Of a stretch of DNA of 64,000 nucleotides, positions 42,795 through 51,396 are shown piece after piece. The DNA is taken from NCBI GenBank assembly GCA_040882255.1, contig JBBEBP010000016.1:248001-312000 (forward strand). The letters are read 5' to 3'. Positions within the stretch are counted from its first letter, which is position 1. Every line of letters starts with the position of its first letter. The DNA is from PWQG01 sp040882255. GTDB taxonomy: Bacteria; Pseudomonadota; Gammaproteobacteria; Pseudomonadales; Pseudohongiellaceae. The notes beneath the pieces are model-generated. The model saw only the letters and a program-made list of their open reading frames with translations, ran no database searches and was not told the DNA's origin. Position numbers and translations under genes: made by a program.

Positions 42795-42886
42795 GCCCGG
42801 GGCTGTCTGTTCAGCTGTTGAGCTCTCGGCAAGAGCCCCCACAGGGAAGCGATTACACGTCACCTCAGCATACAGGAGTCCAGAGT

Positions 42887-43321
42887 ATGACCATCGACTG
42901 GAACGCATTCACTCCATGGGCCTCACTGGCCGGTGGTATCATGATCGGACTGGCGGCGGCAGCGTTCATTCTGCTCAACGGCCGCATAGCGGGTATTTCC
43001 GGCATCATCGGACCACTGATGAAACCGCAGGCCGGTGATCGCGCGTGGCGCCTGCTGTTCGTCACTGGCATGGTCGGTGCACCACTGATCTGGCTGGCAT
43101 TCAGCGCTCTTCCCCCCATCCGGATTGATGCCGGCTACCCCCTGTTGATCGTGGCCGGCCTGGTGGTGGGCATCAGCACCCGCTACGGGGCGGGCTGCAC
43201 CAGCGGCCACGGCGTCTGCGGTATTTCGCGCCTCTCGCCACGCTCCATCGTGGCGACACTGGCTTTCATGGGTAGCGGGTTCCTGACGGTGTTTGTCGTG
43301 CGACACCTGATCGGCGCCTGA
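42887..43321 (+). CDS. YeeE/YedE-family membrane protein, first half
   Basis: A 144-residue protein with about four membrane helices and the family signature GAGCTSGHGVCGISR, whose cysteines handle sulfur compounds in the thiosulfate importer TsuA. AGGAG lies ten bases before the ATG. It is followed 16 bases later by a second half-protein. The PmpA/PmpB pair in other proteobacteria is split in this way. Transport of a sulfur species is the best inference. Confidence 0.88.
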   Translation: MTIDWNAFTPWASLAGGIMIGLAAAAFILLNGRIAGISGIIGPLMKPQAGDRAWRLLFVTGMVGAPLIWLAFSALPPIRIDAGYPLLIVAGLVVGISTRYGAGCTSGHGVCGISRLSPRSIVATLAFMGSGFLTVFVVRHLIGA

Positions 43322-43337
43322 CGCGGAGGGAGACACC

Positions 43338-43766
43338 ATGAAATCTCATCAGATCACTGCCCTGCTGACCGGCCTGTTGTTCGGAACCGGACTGCTGGTA
43401 TCCGGCATGGCCAACCCCGACAAAGTACTGTCCTTCCTTGACCTCGCAGGCGCCTGGGATCCTTCGCTGGCGCTGGTCATGAGTGGCGCCGTGGCGGTGG
43501 GGATGATTGCCTTCACCGTCGCTGGCAAGCGCAGCACTTCACTACTGGGTGAGCCGATGCGGATACCAACCCGCACGGACCTGGACCGCCGCCTGGTGCT
43601 GGGCAGTCTGGGCTTCGGGGTCGGCTGGGGACTGGCCGGCTTCTGTCCGGGGCCGGCGCTGGTGGCAGTCGGCGCCGGAGAAATGAAGGCGCTGGTGTTT
43701 GTGGTCGCCATGCTGAGCGGCATGGCCCTGTACGAATGGCTGGAAGCGGCTCGCGCCAGAGCCTGA
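43338..43766 (+). CDS. YeeE/YedE-family membrane protein, second half (DUF6691)
   Basis: A 142-residue protein with about four membrane segments and the motif AGFCPGPALVAVGAGE, the counterpart of the CTSGHGVCG motif in the partner gene. The N-terminal LLFGTGLLVSGMANPDKVLSFLDLAG is characteristic. The ribosome site is CGGAGGGA. Together the two halves probably form one transporter for a reduced sulfur compound. No sulfur dioxygenase or rhodanese gene is next to them. Confidence 0.88.
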   Translation: MKSHQITALLTGLLFGTGLLVSGMANPDKVLSFLDLAGAWDPSLALVMSGAVAVGMIAFTVAGKRSTSLLGEPMRIPTRTDLDRRLVLGSLGFGVGWGLAGFCPGPALVAVGAGEMKALVFVVAMLSGMALYEWLEAARARA

Positions 43767-43787
43767 CAAGGCCACTGTCCAACCACT

Positions 43788-44726
43788 TCAATCCAGCAGA
43801 TTGACCGGTGAATACTGGTCGGTCAGCACCCTTGCCTCCGTGTTCCAGTCGGTGCGGGTACTCATTCGGGACGGATACTCCAGCAGCGTCACCCCGTAGT
43901 CGGCCAGCCGCTCATGCAGATCACGGGCCGGCTGGCGCAGGTCTCCACGTGACGGCAGAGGCCCCGATGTGGCCACGATGATGCGGTTGCCGGTTCCGGC
44001 CCGGCGGAAATTGAAAAACGTACCGAACACATCCCGGTACGTCACCGACTCATGATCGTACAGCTCGCTGCTGGAGAAGGTATTGGCTACCAGCACGGCA
44101 TCATCGCTCATTACCTGCTTCACTTCCTGGAGGAACTCCCGCGTCATCAGGTGTTCCGGAATATATTCACCGCCGAACGCATCCAGCACCACATAGTCGT
44201 ATCGCTCGCCGCGCAAACCGGCCCGCTTGATGAACACCCGGGCATCAGCGGCATGCGCATGGATATTGCCGTTGGATTCGAAGCCGAAATATTCCTCCGC
44301 CACACGGATCACGGCGGGATCCAGCTCGACAACATCGATATGGGCTTGCGGGAACAGTTCATTCATCACGGTGGGAATGGAACCACCGCCAAGACCGGCG
44401 ACCAGAATGCGCTCCGGCTGCGGATTGACCAGCAAGCCGGCAAAACTCATCTGCGTGTAGTCAAACACCAGCCGATCAGGGTCATTCAGCAGGTAACAGC
44501 TCTGGTTCAGGTTACCATGGCGGCGCACATCAAAGCGCATGCAGCGCCTTCCATCCTGCTCGGTAACGATGATCTCGCTGTACTGTGAGCGCTCGCGGTG
44601 AATCTCTTCCGACTGGGCTTCCACGACGGACTTCAGTGATACCAGCCCGGCAGCGCTCACCAGAAAGATCAGGACCAGGGCCATCAGGACCTGGCGAGGT
44701 ATTTTTCTGTCAACCGGGGAGTTCAT
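43788..44726 (-). CDS. Spermidine synthase-like methyltransferase-fold protein with N-terminal membrane helix
   Basis: A 312-residue protein with one N-terminal helix (about residues 10-32) followed by an aminopropyltransferase-like Rossmann domain: ILVAGLGGGSIPTVMNELFP, DVVELDPAVIRVAEEYF, ADARVFIK and VVLDAFGGEYIPEHLMT. The catalytic SDxxDP motif of true spermidine synthases is replaced by LDAFGG, so spermidine synthesis is unlikely. It follows a membrane gene at 44737 that matches the other half of the fused MFS/spermidine-synthase-like family. The enzyme may act at the membrane on an unknown substrate. Confidence 0.83.
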   Translation of the reverse strand: MNSPVDRKIPRQVLMALVLIFLVSAAGLVSLKSVVEAQSEEIHRERSQYSEIIVTEQDGRRCMRFDVRRHGNLNQSCYLLNDPDRLVFDYTQMSFAGLLVNPQPERILVAGLGGGSIPTVMNELFPQAHIDVVELDPAVIRVAEEYFGFESNGNIHAHAADARVFIKRAGLRGERYDYVVLDAFGGEYIPEHLMTREFLQEVKQVMSDDAVLVANTFSSSELYDHESVTYRDVFGTFFNFRRAGTGNRIIVATSGPLPSRGDLRQPARDLHERLADYGVTLLEYPSRMSTRTDWNTEARVLTDQYSPVNLLD

Positions 44727-44736
44727 ACCGCTTTTT

Positions 44737-45429
44737 CTACTCCGAGTGTGGGGGTTTTGCAACTCTGGGGTTCCATTCCCCGATGTTCAACCGGCGGTCC
44801 AGGAAGAGGATCCAGCCGCCGCAGAACAGCAACAGGATCACGATACCCCACATGATGGTGTCGATAGTGAACCAGAGAACGAAGTAGAACGAAGTGGCCA
44901 GCGTACCGAGGGCGCTGCCGATCGTGGAGGTAAAATACAACAGGCCCGCCATGCGCCCGCTGTGCTGTTCAGTACTGACAAGCAGACGTATGGAATAGGG
45001 GGATACCATGCCCATGACACAGATGGGCAGGAAGTACAGCAGTATCGCACTGAGCAATGACCCATAGCGGGGATCTTCCACTATCATGAAGACGCCGGAC
45101 ATGGTCCGGTCGGCCAGAAAGATGATGGGCAGGCAGAGAACCGCCGCAGCCAGGAAAAATGCCGCGTACAACCCGGGGGAAGGCTGCCGGGACGACAATC
45201 TTCCCCCCCACAGATAGCCCAGCGACAGTGACAGCATGAACACGGTGATGATACTGCCCCAGACATAGACGCTGGTGCCGAACCAGGGGGCCAGTACACG
45301 CCCGCCCAACAGTTCGACGGACATGATGGCGAAACCGTTGAGGAAGGCCACTGACAGGATCGTGTAGCGGATCAGCCTGCCCTGCTTCTGCCCGTCCGCT
45401 ACGGGCGCCCCGGTTGTACTGGATACCAT
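44737..45429 (-). CDS. Membrane domain of split MFS/spermidine synthase-like protein
   Basis: A 230-residue membrane protein with about six helices. It has the segment GFAIMSVELLGGRVLAPWFGTSVYVWGSIITVFM, typical of the N-terminal half of fused MFS/spermidine synthase proteins, and PYSIRLLVSTEQHSGRMAGLLYFTSTIGSALGTL. It lies ten bases before its presumed partner (43788-44726) and three bases after a PaaI-type thioesterase gene. The separation into two genes is the unusual point. Confidence 0.83.
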   Translation of the reverse strand: MVSSTTGAPVADGQKQGRLIRYTILSVAFLNGFAIMSVELLGGRVLAPWFGTSVYVWGSIITVFMLSLSLGYLWGGRLSSRQPSPGLYAAFFLAAAVLCLPIIFLADRTMSGVFMIVEDPRYGSLLSAILLYFLPICVMGMVSPYSIRLLVSTEQHSGRMAGLLYFTSTIGSALGTLATSFYFVLWFTIDTIMWGIVILLLFCGGWILFLDRRLNIGEWNPRVAKPPHSE

Positions 45430-45432
45430 GCT

Positions 45433-45867
45433 TCAGTCCCTGGGGTAGATCAGTAACTGGGTACAGCGGAAGACCGCGATACGCCGCCCGTCATCACGGC
45501 GCATTACATCAGCGTCCCAGAGTTGGGTGGTGCGCCCGCTGTGTACCATGCGAGCCTCGCACAACAGGCTGCCTTCCCTGGCCGTGCCCAGGAAATTGGA
45601 CTTCAACTCGATGGTGGTGAAGTTCATGGCCCCGTCCGGCAGGCTGGCCGAGCAACCGTAGCCGGCAGCGGTATCCGCCAGGGCCACCACGGTACCGGCA
45701 TGGAGATAGCCATTGGGTGCCCTGTGGTGGTCGTTGATGGTAAGCTCCGCGCTGAGCCTGCCATGTTCGACCTGCAGGATATGGATACCCATGTGGCCGG
45801 GAAGCAGACCTTCCCCGCGCTTGTTGTACCCTTCAGCCGATCTGTCTGGAAATGTTGGACCTGTCAC
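45433..45867 (-). CDS. PaaI-family hotdog thioesterase
   Basis: A 144-residue hotdog-fold protein with PNGYLHAGTVVALADTAAGYGC, in which Asp is the usual catalytic residue, and a C-terminal beta-sheet ending in AVFRCTQLLIY. These enzymes hydrolyse acyl- or aryl-CoA thioesters. The gene is the first of a minus-strand unit with the split spermidine-synthase-like pair, so it may process a CoA ester in that context, though no direct link is known. Confidence 0.88.
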   Translation of the reverse strand: MTGPTFPDRSAEGYNKRGEGLLPGHMGIHILQVEHGRLSAELTINDHHRAPNGYLHAGTVVALADTAAGYGCSASLPDGAMNFTTIELKSNFLGTAREGSLLCEARMVHSGRTTQLWDADVMRRDDGRRIAVFRCTQLLIYPRD

Positions 45868-45951
45868 TGTGACCTCATCTGACTGTAAGAAGCGGGCCTT
45901 GCCCTTGCAAGGCCTGAAACTACGTCATCCAGCCTTCGCAGGCAAGCGGAA

Positions 45952-46896
45952 ATGACCCTGCTGGCGGACATCCTGCCCGTCATCGTAGTGGCGCTGGCCG
46001 GCTACCTGTTCGCGTGGCGGGGATGGCTGCAGCCGGAAGAATCCGCCGTGTTGTCGAAGTTCACCTTCACGCTGGCCATCCCCTGCCTTCTGTTCATCAG
46101 CCTGGCAACCGCCAGCATACCGGCCGGTACCGGCGGCGGGCTGCTGCTCGCTTACTATACACCTGTTCTGCTGGTCTACCTGCTGGCCGCCTGGCTGGGT
46201 TGGTGGCTGTTCGCCTGCGATGCCCCGCAGCGCAGCGTACTGGCCATGGGAGCGGCCTATTCCAACACCACCGTCATCGGTATTCCGCTGGTAGTGCAGA
46301 CCCTGGGACGCGAGGCGCTGGTGCCGCTGTTCCTGCTGATTGCCGTACAGAACCTGTTCCTGTTCACGGCCGGCACGCTGGTGGCCGAATTCGGCCAGGG
46401 CGGCCGCCACTCACTGCGCTCCGAGCTCTGGAATCTGGGCCGACAACTGGTAAGCAGTCCCATCACCGCCAGTCTCATCGCCGGCGTGCTGTACAACCTC
46501 AGCGGGCTGACACTCTTCCCACCAGTGGCCAATACACTGGGACTGATCGCGGACGCGGCCATCCCGCTGGCGCTGTTTGTGCTGGGTACGTCACTGCAGC
46601 GGTTCAGAATGCGGGGAGCGCTTGCCCCGGCATTGTTGATGTCGCTGCTGAAAACCGTGGTGCTGCCGCTGCTGGTGTGGTTGTTCTGTTTCCGCGTGTT
46701 TGCGCTGGAACCATTGTGGGCCCATACGGCGCTACTGGCCTCGACCCTGCCCACCGGCATCAGCGCCTATGTGTTTGCCGTGCGCTATGACACCGGCCAC
46801 GCCATGGTGGCCGCCGGATCATTGATGACCGCCATTTTCAGCATCGTGCCGGTACTGATCGTCCTCTGGTTGATCACAGCTCAGAGCGTTCAATGA
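45952..46896 (+). CDS. AEC-family transporter (auxin efflux carrier-like)
   Basis: A 314-residue permease with ten hydrophobic segments in two five-helix repeats. Signatures are LSKFTFTLAIPCLLF near the start, AAYSNTTVIGIPLVVQTLG in the first half and ALLASTLPTGISAYVFAVRYDTG in the second. Bacterial relatives move malate, malonate or similar organic acids; the substrate is unknown. The last 23 bases overlap the convergent phosphotransferase gene. Confidence 0.9.
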   Translation: MTLLADILPVIVVALAGYLFAWRGWLQPEESAVLSKFTFTLAIPCLLFISLATASIPAGTGGGLLLAYYTPVLLVYLLAAWLGWWLFACDAPQRSVLAMGAAYSNTTVIGIPLVVQTLGREALVPLFLLIAVQNLFLFTAGTLVAEFGQGGRHSLRSELWNLGRQLVSSPITASLIAGVLYNLSGLTLFPPVANTLGLIADAAIPLALFVLGTSLQRFRMRGALAPALLMSLLKTVVLPLLVWLFCFRVFALEPLWAHTALLASTLPTGISAYVFAVRYDTGHAMVAAGSLMTAIFSIVPVLIVLWLITAQSVQ

Positions 46897-47962
46897 CCCG
46901 GTCGCACATCCTTTTCAGGCTATGACTCTTGTCAATCAGCGTGGCAAAACGTTTGTCCTGCGTGAGCCCCTGGCGGTAGCGGTAATAGATCTGCTGGCCG
47001 ATCACGGCGAGACGGAACAGCCCGAAACAGAAGTAGAAATCGATGTTATCGACAGCAATCCCGGTACGCTGACTGAAGCGTTCAACGATTTCCGCCCGGG
47101 TCGGCGCTCCCGGGGCATCGCTGGGCATGGCGCGGAACTCGCGATGATAATCGGGATCATCAGCCTGCACCCAGTAACCCAGCGTACAACCCAGATCCAT
47201 CAGCGGATCACCGACAGTGGCCATTTCCCAGTCGAGCACACCGATCACCCGAAGCGGATCATCAGCCGCCCAGATCACGTTATCCAGTTTGTAGTCATTG
47301 TGAATCAGTGACACCACCCCGCTTTCCGGCGGCATACGATCATGCAACCACTGTATGATGCCCTCGAAGTCGGGTGCGTCATCGGTGATGGCATTGCGAT
47401 AACGTTTACTCCAGCCCTCCACCTGACGAGTGACATAACCGACCGGCCGGCCGAAATCAGAAAGTCCTGCCTTCTCCAGGTCGATGGAATGCAGCTCTCC
47501 CAGCACATCAAAAAGCCGGAAAAACTGTGCACGGACCTGCTCCGGCGTCAGATCGAGCTCCGGTGGATACTCCCGGCGGAAAACCACTCCCTCGATGTAG
47601 CTCATCAGATAGAAGTCACAGCCCAGCACCTCATGGTCATCACAGAAAAACAGTGGTTCGGGTGCATAGGGAAACTGCTCCCGGATGGCGGAGAGAACGC
47701 GGTACTCACGTCCCATGTCGTGCGCCGACTTCACCTTACTGCCGAAAGGCGGGCGGCGGAGCACCCATTTCCGGTCGCCGTCACTCAACAGGTAAGTCAG
47801 GTTGGAGTATCCACCCGGAAACTGACGCACTTCCAGGCGATCCGCGCTCTGGCCGATGACGGGCCGCAGATACTCGCGCAGCGCATCCATGTCCAGCTCC
47901 TCACCCGGCCGGATGGCATCCGCCTGCTCTACAGCCAGTGGTGTCGATTCCCTGTCAGACAC
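46874..47962 (-). CDS. APH-type phosphotransferase (ACAD10/11-like domain)
   Basis: A 362-residue kinase-like protein of the aminoglycoside phosphotransferase fold: FPGGYSNLTYLL at the nucleotide loop, WVLRRPPFG, catalytic VSLIHNDYKLDNVIW and metal-binding IGVLDWEMATVGDPLMDLG. Close relatives are the phosphotransferase domains of human ACAD10/ACAD11 and LvaA of Pseudomonas putida, which phosphorylate 4-hydroxyacyl-CoA. It stands in one unit with two acyl-CoA dehydrogenase genes and a histidine phosphatase, which supports that kind of role. Antibiotic resistance is unlikely. Confidence 0.88.
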   Translation of the reverse strand: MSDRESTPLAVEQADAIRPGEELDMDALREYLRPVIGQSADRLEVRQFPGGYSNLTYLLSDGDRKWVLRRPPFGSKVKSAHDMGREYRVLSAIREQFPYAPEPLFFCDDHEVLGCDFYLMSYIEGVVFRREYPPELDLTPEQVRAQFFRLFDVLGELHSIDLEKAGLSDFGRPVGYVTRQVEGWSKRYRNAITDDAPDFEGIIQWLHDRMPPESGVVSLIHNDYKLDNVIWAADDPLRVIGVLDWEMATVGDPLMDLGCTLGYWVQADDPDYHREFRAMPSDAPGAPTRAEIVERFSQRTGIAVDNIDFYFCFGLFRLAVIGQQIYYRYRQGLTQDKRFATLIDKSHSLKRMCDRVIERSEL

Positions 47963-47980
47963 GATGTCGGTCTCCTCTGC

Positions 47981-48691
47981 TTACCGGTAAGTGATCAGGT
48001 CGCGATGAGGCGGCGTCTCCAGATGCGACAGTGAATTGAATTGCACCAGCGAGCGCCGGCCCCGACCGTAGCGGATACGGGTTACACCGCTGTTGTTCAC
48101 CATCCAGTTGGTGGCGATGGTCTGGGCATCCGGCATCCGCAGCACCGCCTGCACCATCAATGCTATAACACCGCCGGAGGTGGATACCAGTACTCTGCTG
48201 CCACTGCCATGGCGCTGCATCAGAGTCTCCAGCAGACCATGCACGCGGCGCTGGAAATCCGGCCAGGCTTCGTAGCCGGCATCCTCGGGGGTCGGGTTCA
48301 ATGTGTCGTTGATCCAGTGGGTGGCGGCCGCCTCGAAGACCTGCTGGAACAGCCGGCGGTCGGTGATCCGCTCTCCCGGCGCGATATCGAATCCGTCTGC
48401 GCAGCCATGATCACGAAGGTAACTGCTGATCAGCGGGTCTCCGCTATACTCGTTCAACGCCGGCTCGATCAGCGTTTCGGCCCGATCTGCATCAAGCAAC
48501 GGCAGCAGCGCCCGCGCTGTCTCCTGTTGACGGCGCAGGCTGCCACTGTAGAGGTGATCAAAATGCTCCCCGGCAGCCTGCCAGTGATCGGCCAGGATCC
48601 GCACCTGCCGGTGCCCCAGTTCGCTGAGCCGGTCATAGGAGGCCTCGCCAAAGGACGCCTGCCCGTGGCGGACCAGTATCAGCTCACTCAT
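47981..48691 (-). CDS. Histidine phosphatase family protein
   Basis: A 236-residue phosphoglycerate-mutase-fold protein. The phospho-acceptor His is in LVRHGQASFG, and the second catalytic His region occurs at VLVSTSGGVIALM in altered form (STSGG in place of the usual SHGG). That change removes the standard second histidine, so activity may be altered. It overlaps the start of the upstream acyl-CoA dehydrogenase gene's stop by four bases (ATGA) and precedes the phosphotransferase gene, suggesting a phosphate-handling step in one pathway. Confidence 0.85.
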   Translation of the reverse strand: MSELILVRHGQASFGEASYDRLSELGHRQVRILADHWQAAGEHFDHLYSGSLRRQQETARALLPLLDADRAETLIEPALNEYSGDPLISSYLRDHGCADGFDIAPGERITDRRLFQQVFEAAATHWINDTLNPTPEDAGYEAWPDFQRRVHGLLETLMQRHGSGSRVLVSTSGGVIALMVQAVLRMPDAQTIATNWMVNNSGVTRIRYGRGRRSLVQFNSLSHLETPPHRDLITYR

Positions 48692-49830
48692 GTCCGGCTG
48701 AGAAGCGCATACCGCTGTGTGTGGAACGGAGTGTCGCCAAACAGTTTCTCCAGCGTGGTGACACGCTTGAAGTAATGACCCACATCCAGCTCATCCGTCA
48801 TGCCGATACCACCATGGATCTGCACGGCTTCCTGCCCGACCCGGCGAAGCGCGCGGCCCACCCGGCTCTTGGCAGCTGACACGGATTTCTGCTTGCCAGC
48901 CTCACTCTCATCACTGTCCAGGGTCATGGCGGCCATCGTCACAATGGAGCGGGACAACTGGCACTCGATGAACATTTCCGCCATACGGTGCTGCAGCGCC
49001 TGGAACGTGCCAATCGGCGTGTTGAACTGTTTGCGGGTCCTGGCGTACTCGACGGTCTTTTTCAGCAGGCAATCCATCGCGCCCAGACCCTCGGCGGCGG
49101 CGGCCAAAGCGGCACGGTCAATCACGCGCTGCAGGGCCGGTAGCGCGGCGCCTTCCTCGCCCAACAGGGCGGACGCCGGAACCCGGACACCATCCAGGTG
49201 TACTTCCGCAGCACGGTGTCCATCCACGGTCGGATAGCGACGCTGCCGCATACCCTGCGCTCCGGCACTGACCAGAAACGCCGAGATGCCCTGCTCATCA
49301 CAGGACTCTCCGGCGGTACGGGCCACCACAATGATGTGATCCGCCGAAGGCGCGTTGAATACCAGGATCTTGTCACCCGTGATCACATACCCGTCACCAT
49401 CCTTCTCGGCCCGGGTTGTGACATTGGCCGGATTATAGCGACTGCCGGCCTCCGCATAGGCCAGCGCCAGCTGCAGATCCCCTTCCATCAACGGTCCCAG
49501 CAGCTCCCCCTTCACCGACTCGCTGCCCAGCTCACTGACCATGCCACCGGCCAACACGGCGGTCGGCACATAGGGTTCCACCACCATGCCCTTGCCGAAT
49601 TCTTCCATGACCACCATCAGGTCGACGGCCGACGCACCGAAGCCGCCATCTTCCTCGCGGAAGGGCACGGTCAGCCAGCCCAGTTCCGCAAACATACGCC
49701 AGTTCTGCGGGTCAAAGCCTTCATCGCGCTGAAGAATCTTCTGACGCGTATCGAAATCATATCGATTGGTGATGAACCGGCTGACACTGTCCAGCAGCAT
49801 CTGCTGCTCTTCACTGTATGAAAAATCCAC
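48688..49830 (-). CDS. Acyl-CoA dehydrogenase family subunit lacking the usual catalytic Glu
   Basis: A 380-residue acyl-CoA dehydrogenase fold starting at GTG (VDFSYSEEQQMLLDSVSRF) with AAGGGG upstream. It contains DGYVITGDKILVFNAPSADHIIV, RKQFNTPIGTFQALQHRMAEM and VQIHGGIGMTDELDVGHYFKRV. The catalytic loop is replaced by LEKLFGDTPFHTQRY, as in its counterpart at 24994-26133. It is likely a non-catalytic or modified partner of the large subunit encoded upstream. A longer open frame to 49986 overlaps that gene and is rejected. Confidence 0.9.
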   Translation of the reverse strand: MDFSYSEEQQMLLDSVSRFITNRYDFDTRQKILQRDEGFDPQNWRMFAELGWLTVPFREEDGGFGASAVDLMVVMEEFGKGMVVEPYVPTAVLAGGMVSELGSESVKGELLGPLMEGDLQLALAYAEAGSRYNPANVTTRAEKDGDGYVITGDKILVFNAPSADHIIVVARTAGESCDEQGISAFLVSAGAQGMRQRRYPTVDGHRAAEVHLDGVRVPASALLGEEGAALPALQRVIDRAALAAAAEGLGAMDCLLKKTVEYARTRKQFNTPIGTFQALQHRMAEMFIECQLSRSIVTMAAMTLDSDESEAGKQKSVSAAKSRVGRALRRVGQEAVQIHGGIGMTDELDVGHYFKRVTTLEKLFGDTPFHTQRYALLSRT

Positions 49831-49859
49831 GTTGCTACCCCTTCTGAACTGTTCCGGCC

Positions 49860-51059
49860 TTACAGCCCGAGCACCGCCTTGGCAATGATGTTTTTCTGGA
49901 TCTCGTTGGACCCGCCATAGATAGACTTCTTGCGGTGGTTGAAATAGGTGTTGGCGGTGGCGGCAGAGGTGCCTGTTCCCACCCACTCGCCGTCAAAGTC
50001 TTCCCCGAACTGTTCCGGAACATGAGGCATGCAATGCAGTGCGGCCACTTCCGTGTACAGCTCATCGATCCGCTGGGAGGCCTCGGTGCCCACTATCTTG
50101 AGGATGGACGATTCCGGCCCGGGGGCTTTGCCCACGCTCACCGCCGCCAGGGTGCGCAGCTCGGCGAATTCCAGCGCCAGCACTTCCGTTTCGACCTCGG
50201 CCAGCTCGGCGGCGAATACCGCATCATCGATCAGGCGGCCGCCCTGACCATCCGGCGTCTGCTCGGCGTACTCCCTGAGCCGGCGCAGGCGCAGCTTGGA
50301 GTTGGGAACCTGGGCGATGTTGGTGCGCTCGTGGGTGAGCAATATCTTGGCGTAGGTCCAGCCCTTGTTCTCTTCGCCGATGAGATTCCCGGCCGGAACG
50401 CGCACATTGTCGAAATGCACTTCATTGACTTCCGGCGTGCCGTCGATCAGCACGATCGGCGACAGGGAAATGCCTGGTGTTTTCATGTCGATCAGCAGGA
50501 AGCTGATGCCTTCCTGCTTCTTGACCGTACTGTCCGTGCGGACCAGGCAGAAGATCCAGTCGGCATACTGCCCCAGGGTGTTCCAGGTCTTGGTGCCGTT
50601 GACGATGTAGTGATCGCCATCGCGCACCGCAGTGGTCTTGAGGGAAGCGAGATCGGAACCGGCGTTGGGTTCGGAATAGCCCTGACACCACCAGACATTG
50701 CTGGCCAGGATATCGGGCAGGAACCGCTGTTTTTGCTCCTCGGTGCCGAACGAGTATATCACCGGGGCCACCATCTTCATGCCGAAGGCCACTGGCTCAG
50801 GAGCCCCGTGCAGCCCCATTTCCATGGCGAAGATGTACTTCTGTGTAGGCGACCAACCGGTACCACCGTATTCCTCGGGCCAGTTGGGTGCTGCCCAGCC
50901 CTTTTCATACAGAATCTTCTGCCAGCGTACGTAATCGTCCTTCTCCAGACGAATGCCGTTGTCCACTTTGTGTTTGATGTCTTTCGGGAACTCCGTGTCG
51001 AGAAAGGCTCTGACCTCCTCCCGGAACTTCAGCTCCTCGGCAGTAAAATCCGCATTCAC
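49860..51059 (-). CDS. Acyl-CoA dehydrogenase, large partner subunit
   Basis: A 399-residue flavoprotein starting at GTG (VNADFTAEELKFREEVRAFL) with GGGAGAGAG upstream. It has NWPEEYGGTGWSPTQ, WWCQGYSEPNAGSDLASLKT, NGTKTWNTLGQYADW and the C-terminal SIYGGSNEIQKNIIAKAVLGL. Where the paralogue at 26136 reads IEGG, this one reads IYGG, so neither member of this pair carries Glu at the canonical loop. Some heteromeric enzymes place the base elsewhere. It is first in a four-gene minus-strand unit with a phosphatase and a phosphotransferase. Confidence 0.9.
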   Translation of the reverse strand: MNADFTAEELKFREEVRAFLDTEFPKDIKHKVDNGIRLEKDDYVRWQKILYEKGWAAPNWPEEYGGTGWSPTQKYIFAMEMGLHGAPEPVAFGMKMVAPVIYSFGTEEQKQRFLPDILASNVWWCQGYSEPNAGSDLASLKTTAVRDGDHYIVNGTKTWNTLGQYADWIFCLVRTDSTVKKQEGISFLLIDMKTPGISLSPIVLIDGTPEVNEVHFDNVRVPAGNLIGEENKGWTYAKILLTHERTNIAQVPNSKLRLRRLREYAEQTPDGQGGRLIDDAVFAAELAEVETEVLALEFAELRTLAAVSVGKAPGPESSILKIVGTEASQRIDELYTEVAALHCMPHVPEQFGEDFDGEWVGTGTSAATANTYFNHRKKSIYGGSNEIQKNIIAKAVLGL

Positions 51060-51134
51060 CGGCTCTCTCCCCCAGTCAGTCTGATATTGAAGCAGGCAGA
51101 CTTTACCACTTTTCCGGGGGCGTGCAAACGGAAG

Positions 51135-51154
51135 TTCGAACGGTTGCTCGGTGC
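51135..51154. promoter_or_regulatory. Operator candidate shared with the 34.7 kb module
   Basis: TTCGAACGGTTGCTCGGTGC is identical at 16 of 20 positions to the palindromic candidate at 34672-34691. It lies 76 bases upstream of the acyl-CoA dehydrogenase start at 51059, a normal operator position. The right arm is less symmetric here. Sharing between two lipid-catabolic promoters 16 kb apart is the main evidence. Confidence 0.5.
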
Positions 51155-51156
51155 GA

Positions 51157-51396
51157 TCAGTCGCAGGACCGGGGCTCGTAGAAACTGTCAATTCCTTCCC
51201 TTCTGATCGCCTGTTGTGCCGCTCCGACGGCCTGTGCCACCGAATCGAAGGACTGGATCCAGTCGGTGAAATATTGCCGGTACCGCCCCTGTATACGGAG
51301 CTGCCAGCGCCCGTCTCCAATGTGGCTGGCAAGGATGATCACAGTCTTGTCACGCTGCGTCACGGTCCGTGCGACGCGCCCTTGTTCCTGCACCAT
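51157..51396 (-). CDS. Small hypothetical protein
   Basis: A 79-residue frame starting at ATG 51396 with GAGGGA seven bases upstream. The product has a beta-rich middle (KTVIILASHIGDGRWQLRIQGRYRQYFTDW) and a helical part (VAQAVGAAQQAIRREGI), ending in SFYEPRSCD. No family is recognised. The open frame extends upstream to 51525, but without a ribosome site. It lies between uppP (divergent) and the acyl-CoA dehydrogenase unit, 98 bases from the latter, with the operator candidate in between. Confidence 0.6.
   Translation of the reverse strand: MVQEQGRVARTVTQRDKTVIILASHIGDGRWQLRIQGRYRQYFTDWIQSFDSVAQAVGAAQQAIRREGIDSFYEPRSCD

Noticed and set aside
42795..42850. Hairpin-like GGGGCT/AGCCCC after the Fnr-type gene
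   Set aside because: Short stem, long loop and no T-run. It is not a convincing terminator.
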